The notes beneath the pieces were generated by a model. That model saw only the letters and a program-made list of their open reading frames with translations, did no database searches and had not been told where the DNA came from. The position numbers were made by a program, and so were the translations under genes. A stretch of DNA of 51,543 nucleotides from a virus, in the IMG/VR virus record IMGVR_UViG_3300042527_000477, positions 1-51,543 of that record. The stretch is one strand, 5' to 3'. Position 1 is the first letter of the stretch. Every line of letters begins with the position of its first letter. Of this stretch, positions 18,909-29,175 are shown in pieces.

Positions 18909-19931
18909 ATGTCAGCTAACACAGAAAAATTTCAACCAACACCAGAACTTACTGAGCTTTTAGTACGCTCTGGTTCAGCAAATAGAGAAGTTTCTCTAGC
19001 TGCCAATGCAGAAATTGCTAAGGCTCTAGAGCTTCCATTGAGAAAAGGTCTTCTTAGTGGTGATATTCTAGACGGTATCTTTGAGCCAATTCAGCTTCAA
19101 CAGGGTGCCACACCAGAATTTCCACTTGACTTTTTATCACCTGGAACCGAGAAGGATTTCGTTGCCTATACGATTCCTAATCACGGATATATTCCAGAAC
19201 GTCACGTTGAAAGCGATTACGTCATGGTTCCAACCTATGATGTTGGCGCTTCAATAGATTATCTTCTAAAGTATGCCAGAGACGCTCGCTGGGACGTTGT
19301 TGGTCGTGCTATGGAAGTTCTTGAAGGCTCATTTGTTAAGAAGATGAATGATGATGGTTGGCACACACTATTAGCCGCTGCTGTTGACCGTAACATTGTT
19401 GTTTATGACAGCGATGCTGCTCCAAGTCAGTTTACAAAGAGATTAGTTTCTCTTATGAAGACTGTAATGCGCAGAAACGGTGGTGGTAACAGTGCTAGTA
19501 ATAACCGTGGTCTATTAACAGATCTTTATGTTTCTCCAGAAGCAATGGAAGATATTCGTAACTGGGGAGTTGATCAGGTTGATGAGATTACTCGTCGTGA
19601 GATTTACACAGCTGCTGACGGTACTCTTAACAGAGTATTCAGTGTTAATCTCCATGACCTTGATGAGCTTGGTGTTGGTCAACAATACCAGCTATTCTAT
19701 AGCAACGTTCTCAGTGGTACCATGCCAACCGGTGGTACTGGTAACGACACAGAGATCGTTGTTGGTCTTGATCTTCGTAAGAGAGACAGCTTTATTATGC
19801 CAGTTCGTGAACAAGTTCAAATCTTTGAAGACGAGTCACTACATCGTCAGAAGAGAGCTGGTTTCTACGGATGGGCCGAACAAGGCTTCGCTGTTCTTGA
19901 CAATCGTAGAGTTATACTCGGTTCTCTCTAA
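18909..19931 (+). CDS. major capsid protein
   Basis: 340 residues. The order and size fit an HK97-fold capsid: N-terminal helical arm (residues 1-60), VAYTIPNHGYIPERHVESDY with the E-loop region, the spine helix with DYLLKYARDARWDVVGRAME, then NRGLLTDLYVSPEAMEDIRN of the P/A domain and the terminal QKRAGFYGWAEQGFAVLDNR. The last phrase, W-x-x-x-G-FAVLDNRRVI, is typical of MCP C-termini. It is followed by a strong terminator, and the upstream GGGAG site is strong, as for the most abundant protein of the particle. Confidence 0.88.
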   Translation: MSANTEKFQPTPELTELLVRSGSANREVSLAANAEIAKALELPLRKGLLSGDILDGIFEPIQLQQGATPEFPLDFLSPGTEKDFVAYTIPNHGYIPERHVESDYVMVPTYDVGASIDYLLKYARDARWDVVGRAMEVLEGSFVKKMNDDGWHTLLAAAVDRNIVVYDSDAAPSQFTKRLVSLMKTVMRRNGGGNSASNNRGLLTDLYVSPEAMEDIRNWGVDQVDEITRREIYTAADGTLNRVFSVNLHDLDELGVGQQYQLFYSNVLSGTMPTGGTGNDTEIVVGLDLRKRDSFIMPVREQVQIFEDESLHRQKRAGFYGWAEQGFAVLDNRRVILGSL

Positions 19932-19962
19932 TCTAATCTTGTTCATACAAGACCTCAAAGGG

Positions 19963-19989
19963 AAAAGGCCGGCATTCGCCGGCTTTTTT
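19963..19989 (+). terminator. strong intrinsic terminator after the capsid gene
   Basis: GCCGGC, loop ATTC, GCCGGC followed by six T, with A-T and G-U pairs extending the stem. It separates the head operon from the tail-fibre operon. Confidence 0.95.
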
Positions 19990-19993
19990 CTTT

Positions 19994-20003
19994 TAGGTGT
20001 ATT
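19994..20003 (+). promoter_or_regulatory. candidate late promoter motif (TAGGTGTATT)
   Basis: Directly after the terminator and 39 bp before ATG 20042, so a new transcription start is expected here. No sigma-70-type -35 box is visible. Confidence 0.55.
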
Positions 20004-20041
20004 GAATATATGCATACGATCCATTATATAAAGGCTATACT

Positions 20042-20464
20042 ATGGCAGCTAGCAAGTATGATTTTGCTATAGAACAAGGGACATCTTTTAAACTTAGTAT
20101 AATATATAAAGATGCTAATGGAATACCTATTAATTTAACTAATTATTGTGCTCGTTTAACTTGGAAAACTAATAGCGGTATAACTCAAATTTTTAGTTCA
20201 GACAATAATGCTACATATGGCATGTACAGCTTCATAATTAACGATGAAGAGGGTAAATTAACTTTTTTATTACCAGCACACACTACTAATGGTTTTAATT
20301 TTACAGGAGCCAAGTACGATCTAGAAATACAATCTAATGAGCCATTTTATGGGGATGGATCAGATAACCAGGGTGGTAAAAAAACAACTAGACTGTTATT
20401 TGGTAATGTAGCTATAGTTAAGAGATATAGTCAATCTTCATCGGCATTGGACTGCGCCACATGA
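20042..20464 (+). CDS. structural protein with an IEQG-type N-terminal domain
   Basis: 140 residues. DFAIEQGTSFKLSIIYKDANG, then IPINLTNYCARLTWKTNSG and KYDLEIQSNEPFYGDG form a beta-sandwich pattern found in phage baseplate and tail proteins. It is paralogous to the N-terminal part of the 35216-36481 protein (NFIIEQGSTFTILFEYTDAT, then NYCIRLRLKSSDG). It probably binds or caps a tail structure. The 5' leader AAAGGCTATACT is shared with gene 34697. It overlaps the following gene by 4 bp. Confidence 0.68.
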   Translation: MAASKYDFAIEQGTSFKLSIIYKDANGIPINLTNYCARLTWKTNSGITQIFSSDNNATYGMYSFIINDEEGKLTFLLPAHTTNGFNFTGAKYDLEIQSNEPFYGDGSDNQGGKKTTRLLFGNVAIVKRYSQSSSALDCAT

Positions 20465-20847
20465 GCGACTTTATACTAGAAATTTTAGAGCCTACTATTA
20501 ATTATCTTGATGTAAGTACTAGTTTTATTGAGAATGTTAATAATATTGAAATAGAACGCTCAGAAAACTTTAATCTAGAAATAATAAATACAGAAAAAAT
20601 ACTTTGGAGCGATTTACCAGATAATATTCCTATTAGTAAAATTAGTGGTAATTTACATTATACTAGAATTGATGGTTTGGGATCATATGTCTCAGGAATT
20701 ATGATTTCTGGAATAAATTCTGTACATGTAGATGATCTAATTTGGGGTATAGATAGTGTAGGATTAGATGGTTATTTAGACCAATATTCATTTGATTGTG
20801 GAATTCCTAATCCTAGTTTATCAATTAGTGGAGAATTAGTAGAATAA
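20461..20847 (+). CDS. structural protein of unknown role
   Basis: 128 residues, beginning MSDFILEILEPTINYLDVST, rich in Ile, Ser, Gly and short strand-like segments; middle LWSDLPDNIPISKISGNLHY, later GIMISGINSVHVDDLIWG. It looks like a linker or collar protein rather than an enzyme. Coupled to gene 20042 by an ATGA overlap, and it precedes the fibre gene, so a fibre or baseplate attachment role is plausible. Confidence 0.6.
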   Translation: MSDFILEILEPTINYLDVSTSFIENVNNIEIERSENFNLEIINTEKILWSDLPDNIPISKISGNLHYTRIDGLGSYVSGIMISGINSVHVDDLIWGIDSVGLDGYLDQYSFDCGIPNPSLSISGELVE

Positions 20848-20875
20848 TTTCCTATAAATCACAGAGAGCAAAACA

Positions 20876-23791
20876 ATGCCAAATCAAACAAGAATTCAAT
20901 TAAGAAGAGGATACTCTATAGGCTATACTGGACCAATGATTGGTGGAATACCAACAGGCGTTTCAGGAACATGGGCAGTTGGAACATCGTTAGCTCCTGG
21001 TGAAATTGGATTTGAATTAGATACTGGTAAATTTAAAATCGGTACAAACGGTATTACAGCTTGGGGTAGTTTACCATATGCTGGAGGATCACTGCTATCT
21101 CCTGGTAGCGGCATAGCTTTAATCAAAGACGATGCGAATAATACTTATACGATATATAGTAGTATAATTCCTAGTGGTAGTGGTTTAACGGCAACTACCG
21201 GAGTATTTTCAGGAAACGGTACAACAGCAGCATCAGGATCCTACTACAGTATCGGATTATCCAATAGACTACAAAATTTATCATCATTAAGTACTAGTGG
21301 TATTGTTGTTTCTACGGACGCTACTGGCGTTGTGGTTAGAGGATTATCATCTGGTAATAATATTTTTATTAGTAATCCTAGCGGACTAGCTGGAAATCCT
21401 ACTATTAGTTTAAGTAGCGCATTAACTGGGCTTAGTAGTATTAGTGGAAATAATAATTTTTCCATAGTCTCATATAGTGGCATATCTATCAATGGTGGTA
21501 GCGGAACAGTTGATATTAATGATTTGACTGTTGGCGAATTAAATGTTGGTGGAAATATAAATATAAGTTTAGCGGCAGCTATACTTGCCACCGGCCCAGT
21601 AGCATTTTCTGGTAATCCTGTTTTAATTAGTGGAACTACATATTTTAATACTACTCCTTATGTTGGTCCTACTGGCGGAACATTAGGTAGTACTCTATTT
21701 CCAGTAAGCTTAAGTGGACATCAACACTCATGGACAGAAATTACAGAATTCTGCACAGGAGTAGCAAGTTGTGTAGATACTGCATTAACAGTTAGTACTG
21801 GTTTAAGAAGTGACTACAATAGTGAAACTAATAGTCTGCAACTAGCACTATCTGGCCAAGCAGCTAATATTCACACACTAACAGGAACAGGTTTTGTTGC
21901 AAGAACTGGTGGCGGAAATAATGAAGGATCATTTGCTGCAAGAAGCATAGCTAGCGGAGCAAATATAGATGTTCTCAATGGCAATGGAGTTGGTGGAAAT
22001 CCAACAGTATCGCTAGCTAGTACCGTAACTGGACTAACATCAGTTGAGGCGACTTCGGTATATACTAATAATATTTATCCAAAGGCTGGACAAAATACTT
22101 TCAATATTGGTGGATCGTATGTAAATGTTACTGGTGATCTTACTGTTGCTAATCTTACTGTTACTGGAACAACAACAACTGTTAATAGTACAACTATCAC
22201 TATCAACGATCCTGTGATTACTGTTGGCGGAACAGGAACACTAACATCTGCTGATGCTGCATTTGATAGAGGTATTCAATTAAGATATTGGAATGGAGCA
22301 GCCACTACGGGATTCATGGGTTGGAATAATCTTACTAGTGACTTTGTATTTTTAAGTTCTAGTACGGGCAATATAACAGTTAATGAATATGGCGCAGGAA
22401 CTTATGGCAGAATTAGAGCTGGAGAACTAGCTAGCACTGGAAATATTAGTGGCAATGCACTATATGCTTTAGGAGAAACAGCTAGTACTTTAGCAGTATT
22501 TGATGCTAATAAGAAGATTGTCTCTACCGGCTTCCCAACAATAACACAGCTCAGTTATGTTAGTGGTGTTAGTAGTAATATTCAAACTCAATTAAATAGT
22601 AAAGCGGCTTCTGGTGTCTCATTAACAGCAGGAGACGGCTTAACTGGTGGTGGATCACTAAGTGGCAACTTATCATTTAATGTAGGAGCAGGGGATGGTA
22701 TTTCGGTTGGTACTGATAATGTTTCTGTTAATTCAACAGTTATAAGAACCACTGGCCTACAAACAATAACAGCCGTTAAAACCTTTACTGTCGCACCAAT
22801 ATTCAGTGGTGGATATACATCATCTGGCACTATAAATCTACAGGTAGGATCAACATCTGTCTCTGGTACTCACTATCCTGTATTCAATAGTGATCCTAGC
22901 TCTTCATCCCAGCAACTCTATTCAAGAACAGCTGCACAAATCAGAACTGATCTTGGATCATCATCTAATAGTGGCAATATCCTTGTTCTTAGAGACTCTA
23001 ATGGTAATTTTACAGCATCTAATATTACGGCCACAGGTTTTATTGGATATGGTGGCGCAATTACTGGGCTTTATGCTAATAATCTTGCTAGCGGTACCAT
23101 TCCAACAGGTGTTTTAAGCGGAACATATAATATTAGCGTTACCGGAAATGCCGGAACTGTAACAAGTGGAGTTTATACATCTGGTACTCAAAATATTTAT
23201 GGACTAAAAACATTTTATGATAGACCAATATTCAATAGTGGTTTAATATCATCTGGAATATTTTCGGTACAAGCCAGTGGAGCATCATCAACCTCTGGCT
23301 TTGCTATATTTACTTCCTCTCCAACAGGAATATCTCAATCATTATTATATAGAACTGTTAGCGAAGTTAGAAGTGATCTTGGAGCCAGTATTAATACTGC
23401 TAGTACTTTAGTATTAAGAGATGCTAATGGTAACTTTAGCGCAGGATCCATTACTGGCACATCCTTTGTTGGATCCGGTAATTTACTAACTAACGTTAAC
23501 GCATATGCGCTCAATATTTATTCTAATACTCTAACTGATACTGAAACATCATTGGTTATGATAACTGGTACTAGTACTGGTAATTATAGACCATTTATTG
23601 ATAGTAAATTAAAATTTAATGCTAATAATAATACATTAATACTTGAAAATATTAGTGGTCTACTTACTGGATCTTATTTAAGTAATTCTCTTAATATTAT
23701 TGGAGCAACTTCTATCAGTGGCACACAAGGAAGTCCTGGTAATCCAGCCTCTCAATTATTGAACTTTATTGTTGATGGTGGTACTCCATAG
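20876..23791 (+). CDS. large tail fibre, Mtd-N-like head
   Basis: 971 residues. Residues 5-70 (RIQLRRGYSIGYTGP; SLAPGEIGFELDTGKFKIGT; TAWGSLPYAGG) match the N-terminal domain of the major tropism determinant family, which attaches fibres to the virion. The long remainder is a Ser/Gly/Thr-rich beta structure with repeated SGTxxxxSG, SGNILVLRDSNGNFTASNI and TLVLRDANGNFSAGSI segments and ends GNPASQLLNFIVDGG, typical of trimeric fibre shafts. It likely binds host surface glycans. No chaperone gene is obvious in the window. Confidence 0.85.
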   Translation: MPNQTRIQLRRGYSIGYTGPMIGGIPTGVSGTWAVGTSLAPGEIGFELDTGKFKIGTNGITAWGSLPYAGGSLLSPGSGIALIKDDANNTYTIYSSIIPSGSGLTATTGVFSGNGTTAASGSYYSIGLSNRLQNLSSLSTSGIVVSTDATGVVVRGLSSGNNIFISNPSGLAGNPTISLSSALTGLSSISGNNNFSIVSYSGISINGGSGTVDINDLTVGELNVGGNINISLAAAILATGPVAFSGNPVLISGTTYFNTTPYVGPTGGTLGSTLFPVSLSGHQHSWTEITEFCTGVASCVDTALTVSTGLRSDYNSETNSLQLALSGQAANIHTLTGTGFVARTGGGNNEGSFAARSIASGANIDVLNGNGVGGNPTVSLASTVTGLTSVEATSVYTNNIYPKAGQNTFNIGGSYVNVTGDLTVANLTVTGTTTTVNSTTITINDPVITVGGTGTLTSADAAFDRGIQLRYWNGAATTGFMGWNNLTSDFVFLSSSTGNITVNEYGAGTYGRIRAGELASTGNISGNALYALGETASTLAVFDANKKIVSTGFPTITQLSYVSGVSSNIQTQLNSKAASGVSLTAGDGLTGGGSLSGNLSFNVGAGDGISVGTDNVSVNSTVIRTTGLQTITAVKTFTVAPIFSGGYTSSGTINLQVGSTSVSGTHYPVFNSDPSSSSQQLYSRTAAQIRTDLGSSSNSGNILVLRDSNGNFTASNITATGFIGYGGAITGLYANNLASGTIPTGVLSGTYNISVTGNAGTVTSGVYTSGTQNIYGLKTFYDRPIFNSGLISSGIFSVQASGASSTSGFAIFTSSPTGISQSLLYRTVSEVRSDLGASINTASTLVLRDANGNFSAGSITGTSFVGSGNLLTNVNAYALNIYSNTLTDTETSLVMITGTSTGNYRPFIDSKLKFNANNNTLILENISGLLTGSYLSNSLNIIGATSISGTQGSPGNPASQLLNFIVDGGTP

Positions 23792-23802
23792 TAGACAAGG
23801 TA

Positions 23803-23810
23803 TAGGGTAT
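23803..23810 (+). promoter_or_regulatory. weak late-promoter-like motif (TAGGGTAT)
   Basis: TATAGGGTATTTATTATAAT begins at 23801, 55 bp before the ATG of the second fibre. It deviates from the other sites (GGGTAT for GGTGTAT). Confidence 0.3.
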
Positions 23811-23855
23811 TTATTATAATAGTAGATATGGGATATTTTAAATTATGGGACCAAT

Positions 23856-26800
23856 ATGCCAAGACAAAATAATATACGATTTAGAAAAGGATCATACTCT
23901 CAGTGGGACGCTAACAGCACCACAGTTTTAGGTAGCGGTGAACCAGGTTTTGCAACTGATTTTAATATTTTAAAAGTTGGTGATGGATCCAAAGAATGGA
24001 GTGATCTTCCAGCTATTAATGACAATTTAATTACTGTTGTTCGGAATGATACTGGCAGCACTATTAATAAAATGAGTGTTGTTTATATTAATGGAGCTTT
24101 AGGAGATACTCCTAGAATATCTTTATCCATAGCTAGTGGAGAAGCAACTAGTAGTAAAACTTATGGACTAGTAGTTAACAATATTGCTTCTGGTGGTGTT
24201 GGTACAGTTATTGTTGAAGGAACATTAAGAAATCTAGATACAAATTCTCAGTTTTCTGCTATTAGTGAAGGAACATCCTTATGGCTTAGTCCAACGGTAT
24301 CTGGAGGTATTACATCAACAAAACCACATACTCCAAACCATTCTGTATTTGTTGGAACATTAATAAGGAAACATTCTCAGCAAGGAGTTATTAATGTTAA
24401 AATTCAAAACGGATATGAACTAGAAGAACTTCATAATGTAGCAACCACGGGAGCGACCAACGGCCAGTTCTTGCAATATAATAGTGGTAGTGGATTGTGG
24501 GTACCAACTAGTAGTGGAAATTTTAACTCATTAAGTATTAATGGAGTGTCTGCTGCTACGGATAATACAACCATAGTAAGAACCTCCGGAAATCAAACAA
24601 TTAGTGGAATTAAAACTTTCAGTACCCTTAATTCAGATACTATATCTGCTACAATAAACTTGAGCGGCCCAGCAGGATTCATGGTTACAGATGAGGGCTT
24701 CTTTTTTGTCAATGCTACCAATAATTTTAATGTGGATACGGAAAATGGTGTTGCTAATTTTTTTAATTCTATGTATGTTGATACATCAAATGTTGGAATA
24801 GGGACTAGTAGTCCTGGAGCTAAGCTTCATGTGATAGGCAGCGGAATAATTTCTAATGATTTAATAGTTGGCGGAAATCTTGTTGTTAATGGAACAACAG
24901 TAACAGCCAATGTTGATACCGTCACGGTCGAGGATCCTATTATTACTTTAGGATTAAGTAGCGGGAATATTGTTCCTAATTTAACGCACGATAGAGGATT
25001 AGCATTAGTAAGAGGAACTGGTCTTACAGCTTTTATGGGTTGGGATACTAGTGCTTCTCAGTTTGTGATGCTAAGTAGTGGCATTGCTGGGGTTAATAGT
25101 GGAACATATACAGCAGGAACTTATGGAGATTTACAACTTAATAAACTTAATAGTGCTGAAATTAATGTTAATGAATTAATATCAATTATATCATCTGGTA
25201 TTTCATTTTCAAATTTTATTAAATTCAATGATAGTAGTACTGCAAATAGTCCATCGTTAGGGTCTATCAGTAATGGAACTAGACTATTATTGAATGAAAA
25301 TAATACTGATGGTCATAATGCTATTGGTATACAATATGCTGGTATTAATGGCACTTGGTTTAGTGTTCCTAGTGGTGGCACATTCACATTTTACAACGGA
25401 ACAGCTCCACAGCTTACAATAAATAGTACATCGTTAAATTATGGTAGTTTGACAGCTAGTCCGAACGGTAGTATAACGAGTGCTTCATGGGATGCCTCGA
25501 CAATAGCAGTCAATAAAGGAGGAACAGGGCGAACCAGCTATAGTAATGGTCAGCTGTTAATAGGAAGTGGTACTAGTCTTGTTGCTAATACATTAACTGC
25601 CGGTACTGGTATTAGTATAACTAATGGTAGCGGTACCATAACAATTAATACTAGTGGACTACAAACTAGTTTAAGTAATCCTGTAACAGGCACTGGAATA
25701 GCTAATCACATACCTTATTGGAGTAGTACTAGCGGATTATTAGCGGATAGTAGTCAACTATATTGGGATAATACTAATGATAGACTTGGTATAGGAACGT
25801 CATCTCCATCGGCTAGATTACATTCTGAAATTTCAGATGGTAATTCTGTATTCCTGTTACAGAGATCTAGTTCTCAAGGTGGATTGTCAGTAGATTTTAC
25901 AGGTGCTACTAGTAATTTACGATCATTAAATGGATTTAAAATATTTACTGGAAGCGTTGCAGCAAATAGTGGTACTGAAAGATTACATATTACATCAGGT
26001 GGAGATGTTGGAATAGGAACATCAAGTCCGTCTGATAAATTAAATGTTGTTGGAAACATTAGTGCAGGAACCTTAAGTACTACTCAGGGTAAATTTATAG
26101 CCTATGGGTCTAGTAGTCAGCCAAATCTTTTATTTGAAGGATTTGATGCTACTGGCAAAGCCAGAATATCAACTAATAGTGGGGCTAATAGACAACTTAA
26201 GATAGAAAACGACGGAGCTAGTAATACTTTAGGAGTATATATAGAAGGAGATGTGGGGATTGGTACAGATACTCCAACCTCTAAACTTCATGTTATTGGC
26301 AGTGGACTATTTAGCGGAGATGTCAGAGCTAGTGGCTCGTTTATCGGCGGATCCGGCACTGCTTCGTTACCATCTTTTGAATTTGTCAATGATCCTGACA
26401 CTGGATTGTTTTCTCCAGCTGCAAATGCTTTTGGTATTAGCACTAGTGGTGTTGAAAGATTACGGGTAGATAGTGCTGGAAATATTGGAATAGGAACAAC
26501 CAATCCTGGTTATAAATTACAGGTTAGTGGTAGTTTTGGCGCTACAACCAAAAGTTTCCGAATAGACCATCCTAGCAAACCAGGATTTAGCTTAGAATAT
26601 GGAAGTTTGGAAAGTCCGTATCACGGAGTAAGATTAACAGGTCGAGGAACTGTGATTAAAGGCATTGGGATGGTATCTCTGCCATCTTATTTAAAAGATT
26701 TGATTCACGATGATGATACTTTAAATATTCAAATTACTAATATTAAACATGGTAAAACTATTTATGTCGATAGTATTGATCTAAAAAATGATTGTTTTAT

Positions 26801-26906
26801 TGTTAAGGCTGATCGTGCTAAATCTCTAGGCGATTTGCATTTTTTCTGGACATTAACAGGAGTTCGTAAGGATGTGGAAAATCTAGTTGTTGAAAAAAGG
26901 AACTAG
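23856..26906 (+). CDS. second large tail fibre with conserved C-terminal domain
   Basis: 1,016 residues. N-terminal MPRQNNIRFRKGSYSQWDAN and LKVGDGSKEWSDLPAIN match the Mtd-N-like head. The body has GIGTSSPxAKLHVIG-type repeats (several between residues 310 and 890). The C-terminal 120 residues (SFRIDHPSKPGFSLEYGSLE, then GRGTVIKGIGMVSLPSY, later FFWTLTGVRKDVENLVVE) form the domain found at the end of many phage tail fibres. A segment near 26340-26520 is almost identical in sequence to one in the 29888 gene. Confidence 0.85.
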   Translation: MPRQNNIRFRKGSYSQWDANSTTVLGSGEPGFATDFNILKVGDGSKEWSDLPAINDNLITVVRNDTGSTINKMSVVYINGALGDTPRISLSIASGEATSSKTYGLVVNNIASGGVGTVIVEGTLRNLDTNSQFSAISEGTSLWLSPTVSGGITSTKPHTPNHSVFVGTLIRKHSQQGVINVKIQNGYELEELHNVATTGATNGQFLQYNSGSGLWVPTSSGNFNSLSINGVSAATDNTTIVRTSGNQTISGIKTFSTLNSDTISATINLSGPAGFMVTDEGFFFVNATNNFNVDTENGVANFFNSMYVDTSNVGIGTSSPGAKLHVIGSGIISNDLIVGGNLVVNGTTVTANVDTVTVEDPIITLGLSSGNIVPNLTHDRGLALVRGTGLTAFMGWDTSASQFVMLSSGIAGVNSGTYTAGTYGDLQLNKLNSAEINVNELISIISSGISFSNFIKFNDSSTANSPSLGSISNGTRLLLNENNTDGHNAIGIQYAGINGTWFSVPSGGTFTFYNGTAPQLTINSTSLNYGSLTASPNGSITSASWDASTIAVNKGGTGRTSYSNGQLLIGSGTSLVANTLTAGTGISITNGSGTITINTSGLQTSLSNPVTGTGIANHIPYWSSTSGLLADSSQLYWDNTNDRLGIGTSSPSARLHSEISDGNSVFLLQRSSSQGGLSVDFTGATSNLRSLNGFKIFTGSVAANSGTERLHITSGGDVGIGTSSPSDKLNVVGNISAGTLSTTQGKFIAYGSSSQPNLLFEGFDATGKARISTNSGANRQLKIENDGASNTLGVYIEGDVGIGTDTPTSKLHVIGSGLFSGDVRASGSFIGGSGTASLPSFEFVNDPDTGLFSPAANAFGISTSGVERLRVDSAGNIGIGTTNPGYKLQVSGSFGATTKSFRIDHPSKPGFSLEYGSLESPYHGVRLTGRGTVIKGIGMVSLPSYLKDLIHDDDTLNIQITNIKHGKTIYVDSIDLKNDCFIVKADRAKSLGDLHFFWTLTGVRKDVENLVVEKRN

Positions 26907-26909
26907 ATT

Positions 26910-27620
26910 ATGAGCGTATATGGCGGGCCAGATATAATTACCGATGGACTCATTCTTGATATGGATTTTGCTAGCACCAAATGCTATCCTGGTAGTGGAA
27001 GTTCTTGCTATGATATTAGTACTAGTAACATAATAGGAGAACTTGGAACGGCCGGTCTTTTTCAGCCAGTTTTTAATAGTTCTGTTAACAATAAATATTT
27101 TAGTTTTAATGGAGCTACAAATAATAGACTTATAAGAGCACCAAATAGCACACTACTTGATACTCAAACACCATCAGTGGAAGTTTGGATCAAAACCAAT
27201 GCCACTACTCAAAGTGGATTCTTTTTTGAAAAAGGAGTTGTTAATAGTCAATATAGCTTATTTCAAGAGGGCGGTTCTATAAGATGGAGAATAAACTTTA
27301 CTGTGGGTGGATTTAATTCTCTTGATATAACAACATCTAGTTTCATTAGTACATCATCATGGGCACAAGTAATAGGAACTTTTACTACTGGATCTAGAGC
27401 GCTTTATGTTAATGGAATATTAAGAAATAGTGATAGTCAAGCAGGAACTATTGCTACAAGCACTGGGGGTATGAGCATAGGAGTTTATGGAGGGTATGCT
27501 GGTAGTAGAGGATATTATTATAATGGAGACATTGCTATAGTAAGAGTATACAATAAAGCTTTGTCAGCTAGTGAAGTATTGTTTAATTATAATGCTCTTA
27601 AAGGAAGGTTTGGACTATAA
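26910..27620 (+). CDS. LamG-like tail adhesion protein
   Basis: 236 residues. DGLILDMDFASTKCYPGSGS, then VEVWIKTNATTQSGFFFEKG, GTFTTGSRALYVNGILRNSD and the ending ALSASEVLFNYNALKGRFGL are typical of LamG/concanavalin-like jelly-roll proteins of phage tails, often binding sugars. It is paralogous to 29172-29855, with which it shares the YNAxKGRF ending. Starts 3 bp after the fibre stop. Confidence 0.82.
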   Translation: MSVYGGPDIITDGLILDMDFASTKCYPGSGSSCYDISTSNIIGELGTAGLFQPVFNSSVNNKYFSFNGATNNRLIRAPNSTLLDTQTPSVEVWIKTNATTQSGFFFEKGVVNSQYSLFQEGGSIRWRINFTVGGFNSLDITTSSFISTSSWAQVIGTFTTGSRALYVNGILRNSDSQAGTIATSTGGMSIGVYGGYAGSRGYYYNGDIAIVRVYNKALSASEVLFNYNALKGRFGL

Positions 27621-28996
27621 TGGCTACTCATTATGGAAATATGAAGGCAACTTTTTATAGAGATTTTACAACTCAACAAAGTCTTAATCCGTCTACTGGG
27701 GCTATTGGCGGCCCAATAGTATTCACCAGATCGACTTCGGGTACATACATTGGAAGTGATGGATATATTAAAACAGCAGCAGTTAATGAACCAAGATTTA
27801 CATATGAATATGATAGTGGAGGAGTACTACAATACAGAGGATTGTATATTGATTCTCAAAGAACATCATATAATTATTTTAACTATAGTGAAGATTTTTC
27901 TCAAGCAGTTTGGACGAAAACAAATTCTAATATAAGTTCAACATCTACGTTATCTCCTGATGGAATTACTAATGGCTCTAAAATAGGTTTATTTTCTGCT
28001 GGTGGCAATATTAATTATGTCTTAACTTCTGCAGGCAATGCAAATACTGCTCTTATAAGACAATTAACAGTTAGTATTATGGCCAAGGCATCAGAGTGTC
28101 AACACTTAAATATTAAAATAGATAATGGAACTAATACTGTTGATTGTTATTATAATTTATCAACTGGAGTTTTAGGAAATAATACTAATGGAGTAGGAGC
28201 CCACTATCCATCAGCAGTTAATCAAAATGGTCTACAGTTCTTATATAAACATATTTGTAATATGGGCAATGGATGGTATAGATGTATTTTGAGTGTAGAA
28301 GACAAGATTACAGTAAATTCTGCTAATTATACTATTAGTTTTATTCCGTCGTCATCAGCATCTTCACTCACTATTAACAATACTAATGACGGAATATTAA
28401 TATGGGGAGCTATGGTTGATACTATATTAACAAGTTTTAACTATCATTACTGTTTTGCTAATTATATTAAAACGACAGGAAGTTCAGCTTCTTGTGGTAC
28501 TGAAACGTGCTATGTATCAAATAGTAATGCTACAGAAAATAATCTATTGGCAGGATATAGTGCGGACTCTTGTTCAGTATATGCTGAGTTTACAACTCCT
28601 TATTTTTTTATCGGAACAATAGTAGGTAATATTATCAGTCTTGGAGCAACATCAAAATATAATGCAAGTAATACTGCTACTATGAGAATTAATACCAATC
28701 AAAATACAGTCGGCTATATTACTTATCTATATAGGCCTCCAGGAGCACCATCATATGATTTTAATGCCGGAGCACCAGTCGCTATTTCTGCAACTAATAA
28801 TAAAATGATTATTACTAATAGACAATATGCTCCTGTAATGGCTGCTATGAATGGGACCACAGGGACATCTTCCAGTAGCTTAGTTCCTCAAAGATTCAAT
28901 ACATTTTCTTTGGGTGGAATAGCATGTTATAAAAAATTGTTTTATATTCCAACATATTTTAATTCATCACAATTAATCAGATTAACAACACTATGA
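27620..28996 (+). CDS. putative tail carbohydrate-binding protein
   Basis: 458 residues. FTRSTSGTYIGSDGYIKTAA, then VNEPRFTYEYDSGGVLQYRG and YIDSQRTSYNYFNYSEDFSQ are the features of a recurrent phage and bacterial cell-surface module (FTR-x-STATY...PRFDYD...GLLIE..RTN). The module is followed by a carbohydrate-binding-module-like beta fold, with WTKTNSNISSTSTLSPDG. A structural adhesin is likely. Start overlaps the previous stop (TAATG). Confidence 0.75.
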   Translation: MATHYGNMKATFYRDFTTQQSLNPSTGAIGGPIVFTRSTSGTYIGSDGYIKTAAVNEPRFTYEYDSGGVLQYRGLYIDSQRTSYNYFNYSEDFSQAVWTKTNSNISSTSTLSPDGITNGSKIGLFSAGGNINYVLTSAGNANTALIRQLTVSIMAKASECQHLNIKIDNGTNTVDCYYNLSTGVLGNNTNGVGAHYPSAVNQNGLQFLYKHICNMGNGWYRCILSVEDKITVNSANYTISFIPSSSASSLTINNTNDGILIWGAMVDTILTSFNYHYCFANYIKTTGSSASCGTETCYVSNSNATENNLLAGYSADSCSVYAEFTTPYFFIGTIVGNIISLGATSKYNASNTATMRINTNQNTVGYITYLYRPPGAPSYDFNAGAPVAISATNNKMIITNRQYAPVMAAMNGTTGTSSSSLVPQRFNTFSLGGIACYKKLFYIPTYFNSSQLIRLTTL

Positions 28997-29175
28997 CAAA
29001 TTTTGAATTTCATGTTATTATTTATGACAAATATAATCCATCAGCTGAAAATGAAGATGTGATAGAGATTAGTTTATATACAATAATAGTAGCAGAATCC
29101 GTAGAAGCTGCTATAGAAAAAATAAAAATCTTATATAATATAAAAACTATTATAAATATACAGGAAATATTATGA
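28993..29175 (+). CDS. small acidic protein of unknown function
   Basis: 60 residues, MTNFEFHVIIYDKYNPSAEN, then EDVIEISLYTIIVAESVEAA and a helical-Ile-rich end. It overlaps genes on both sides by 4 bp (ATGA), so it is translated as part of the adhesion operon. It may be a small assembly factor; no motif. Confidence 0.6.
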   Translation: MTNFEFHVIIYDKYNPSAENEDVIEISLYTIIVAESVEAAIEKIKILYNIKTIINIQEIL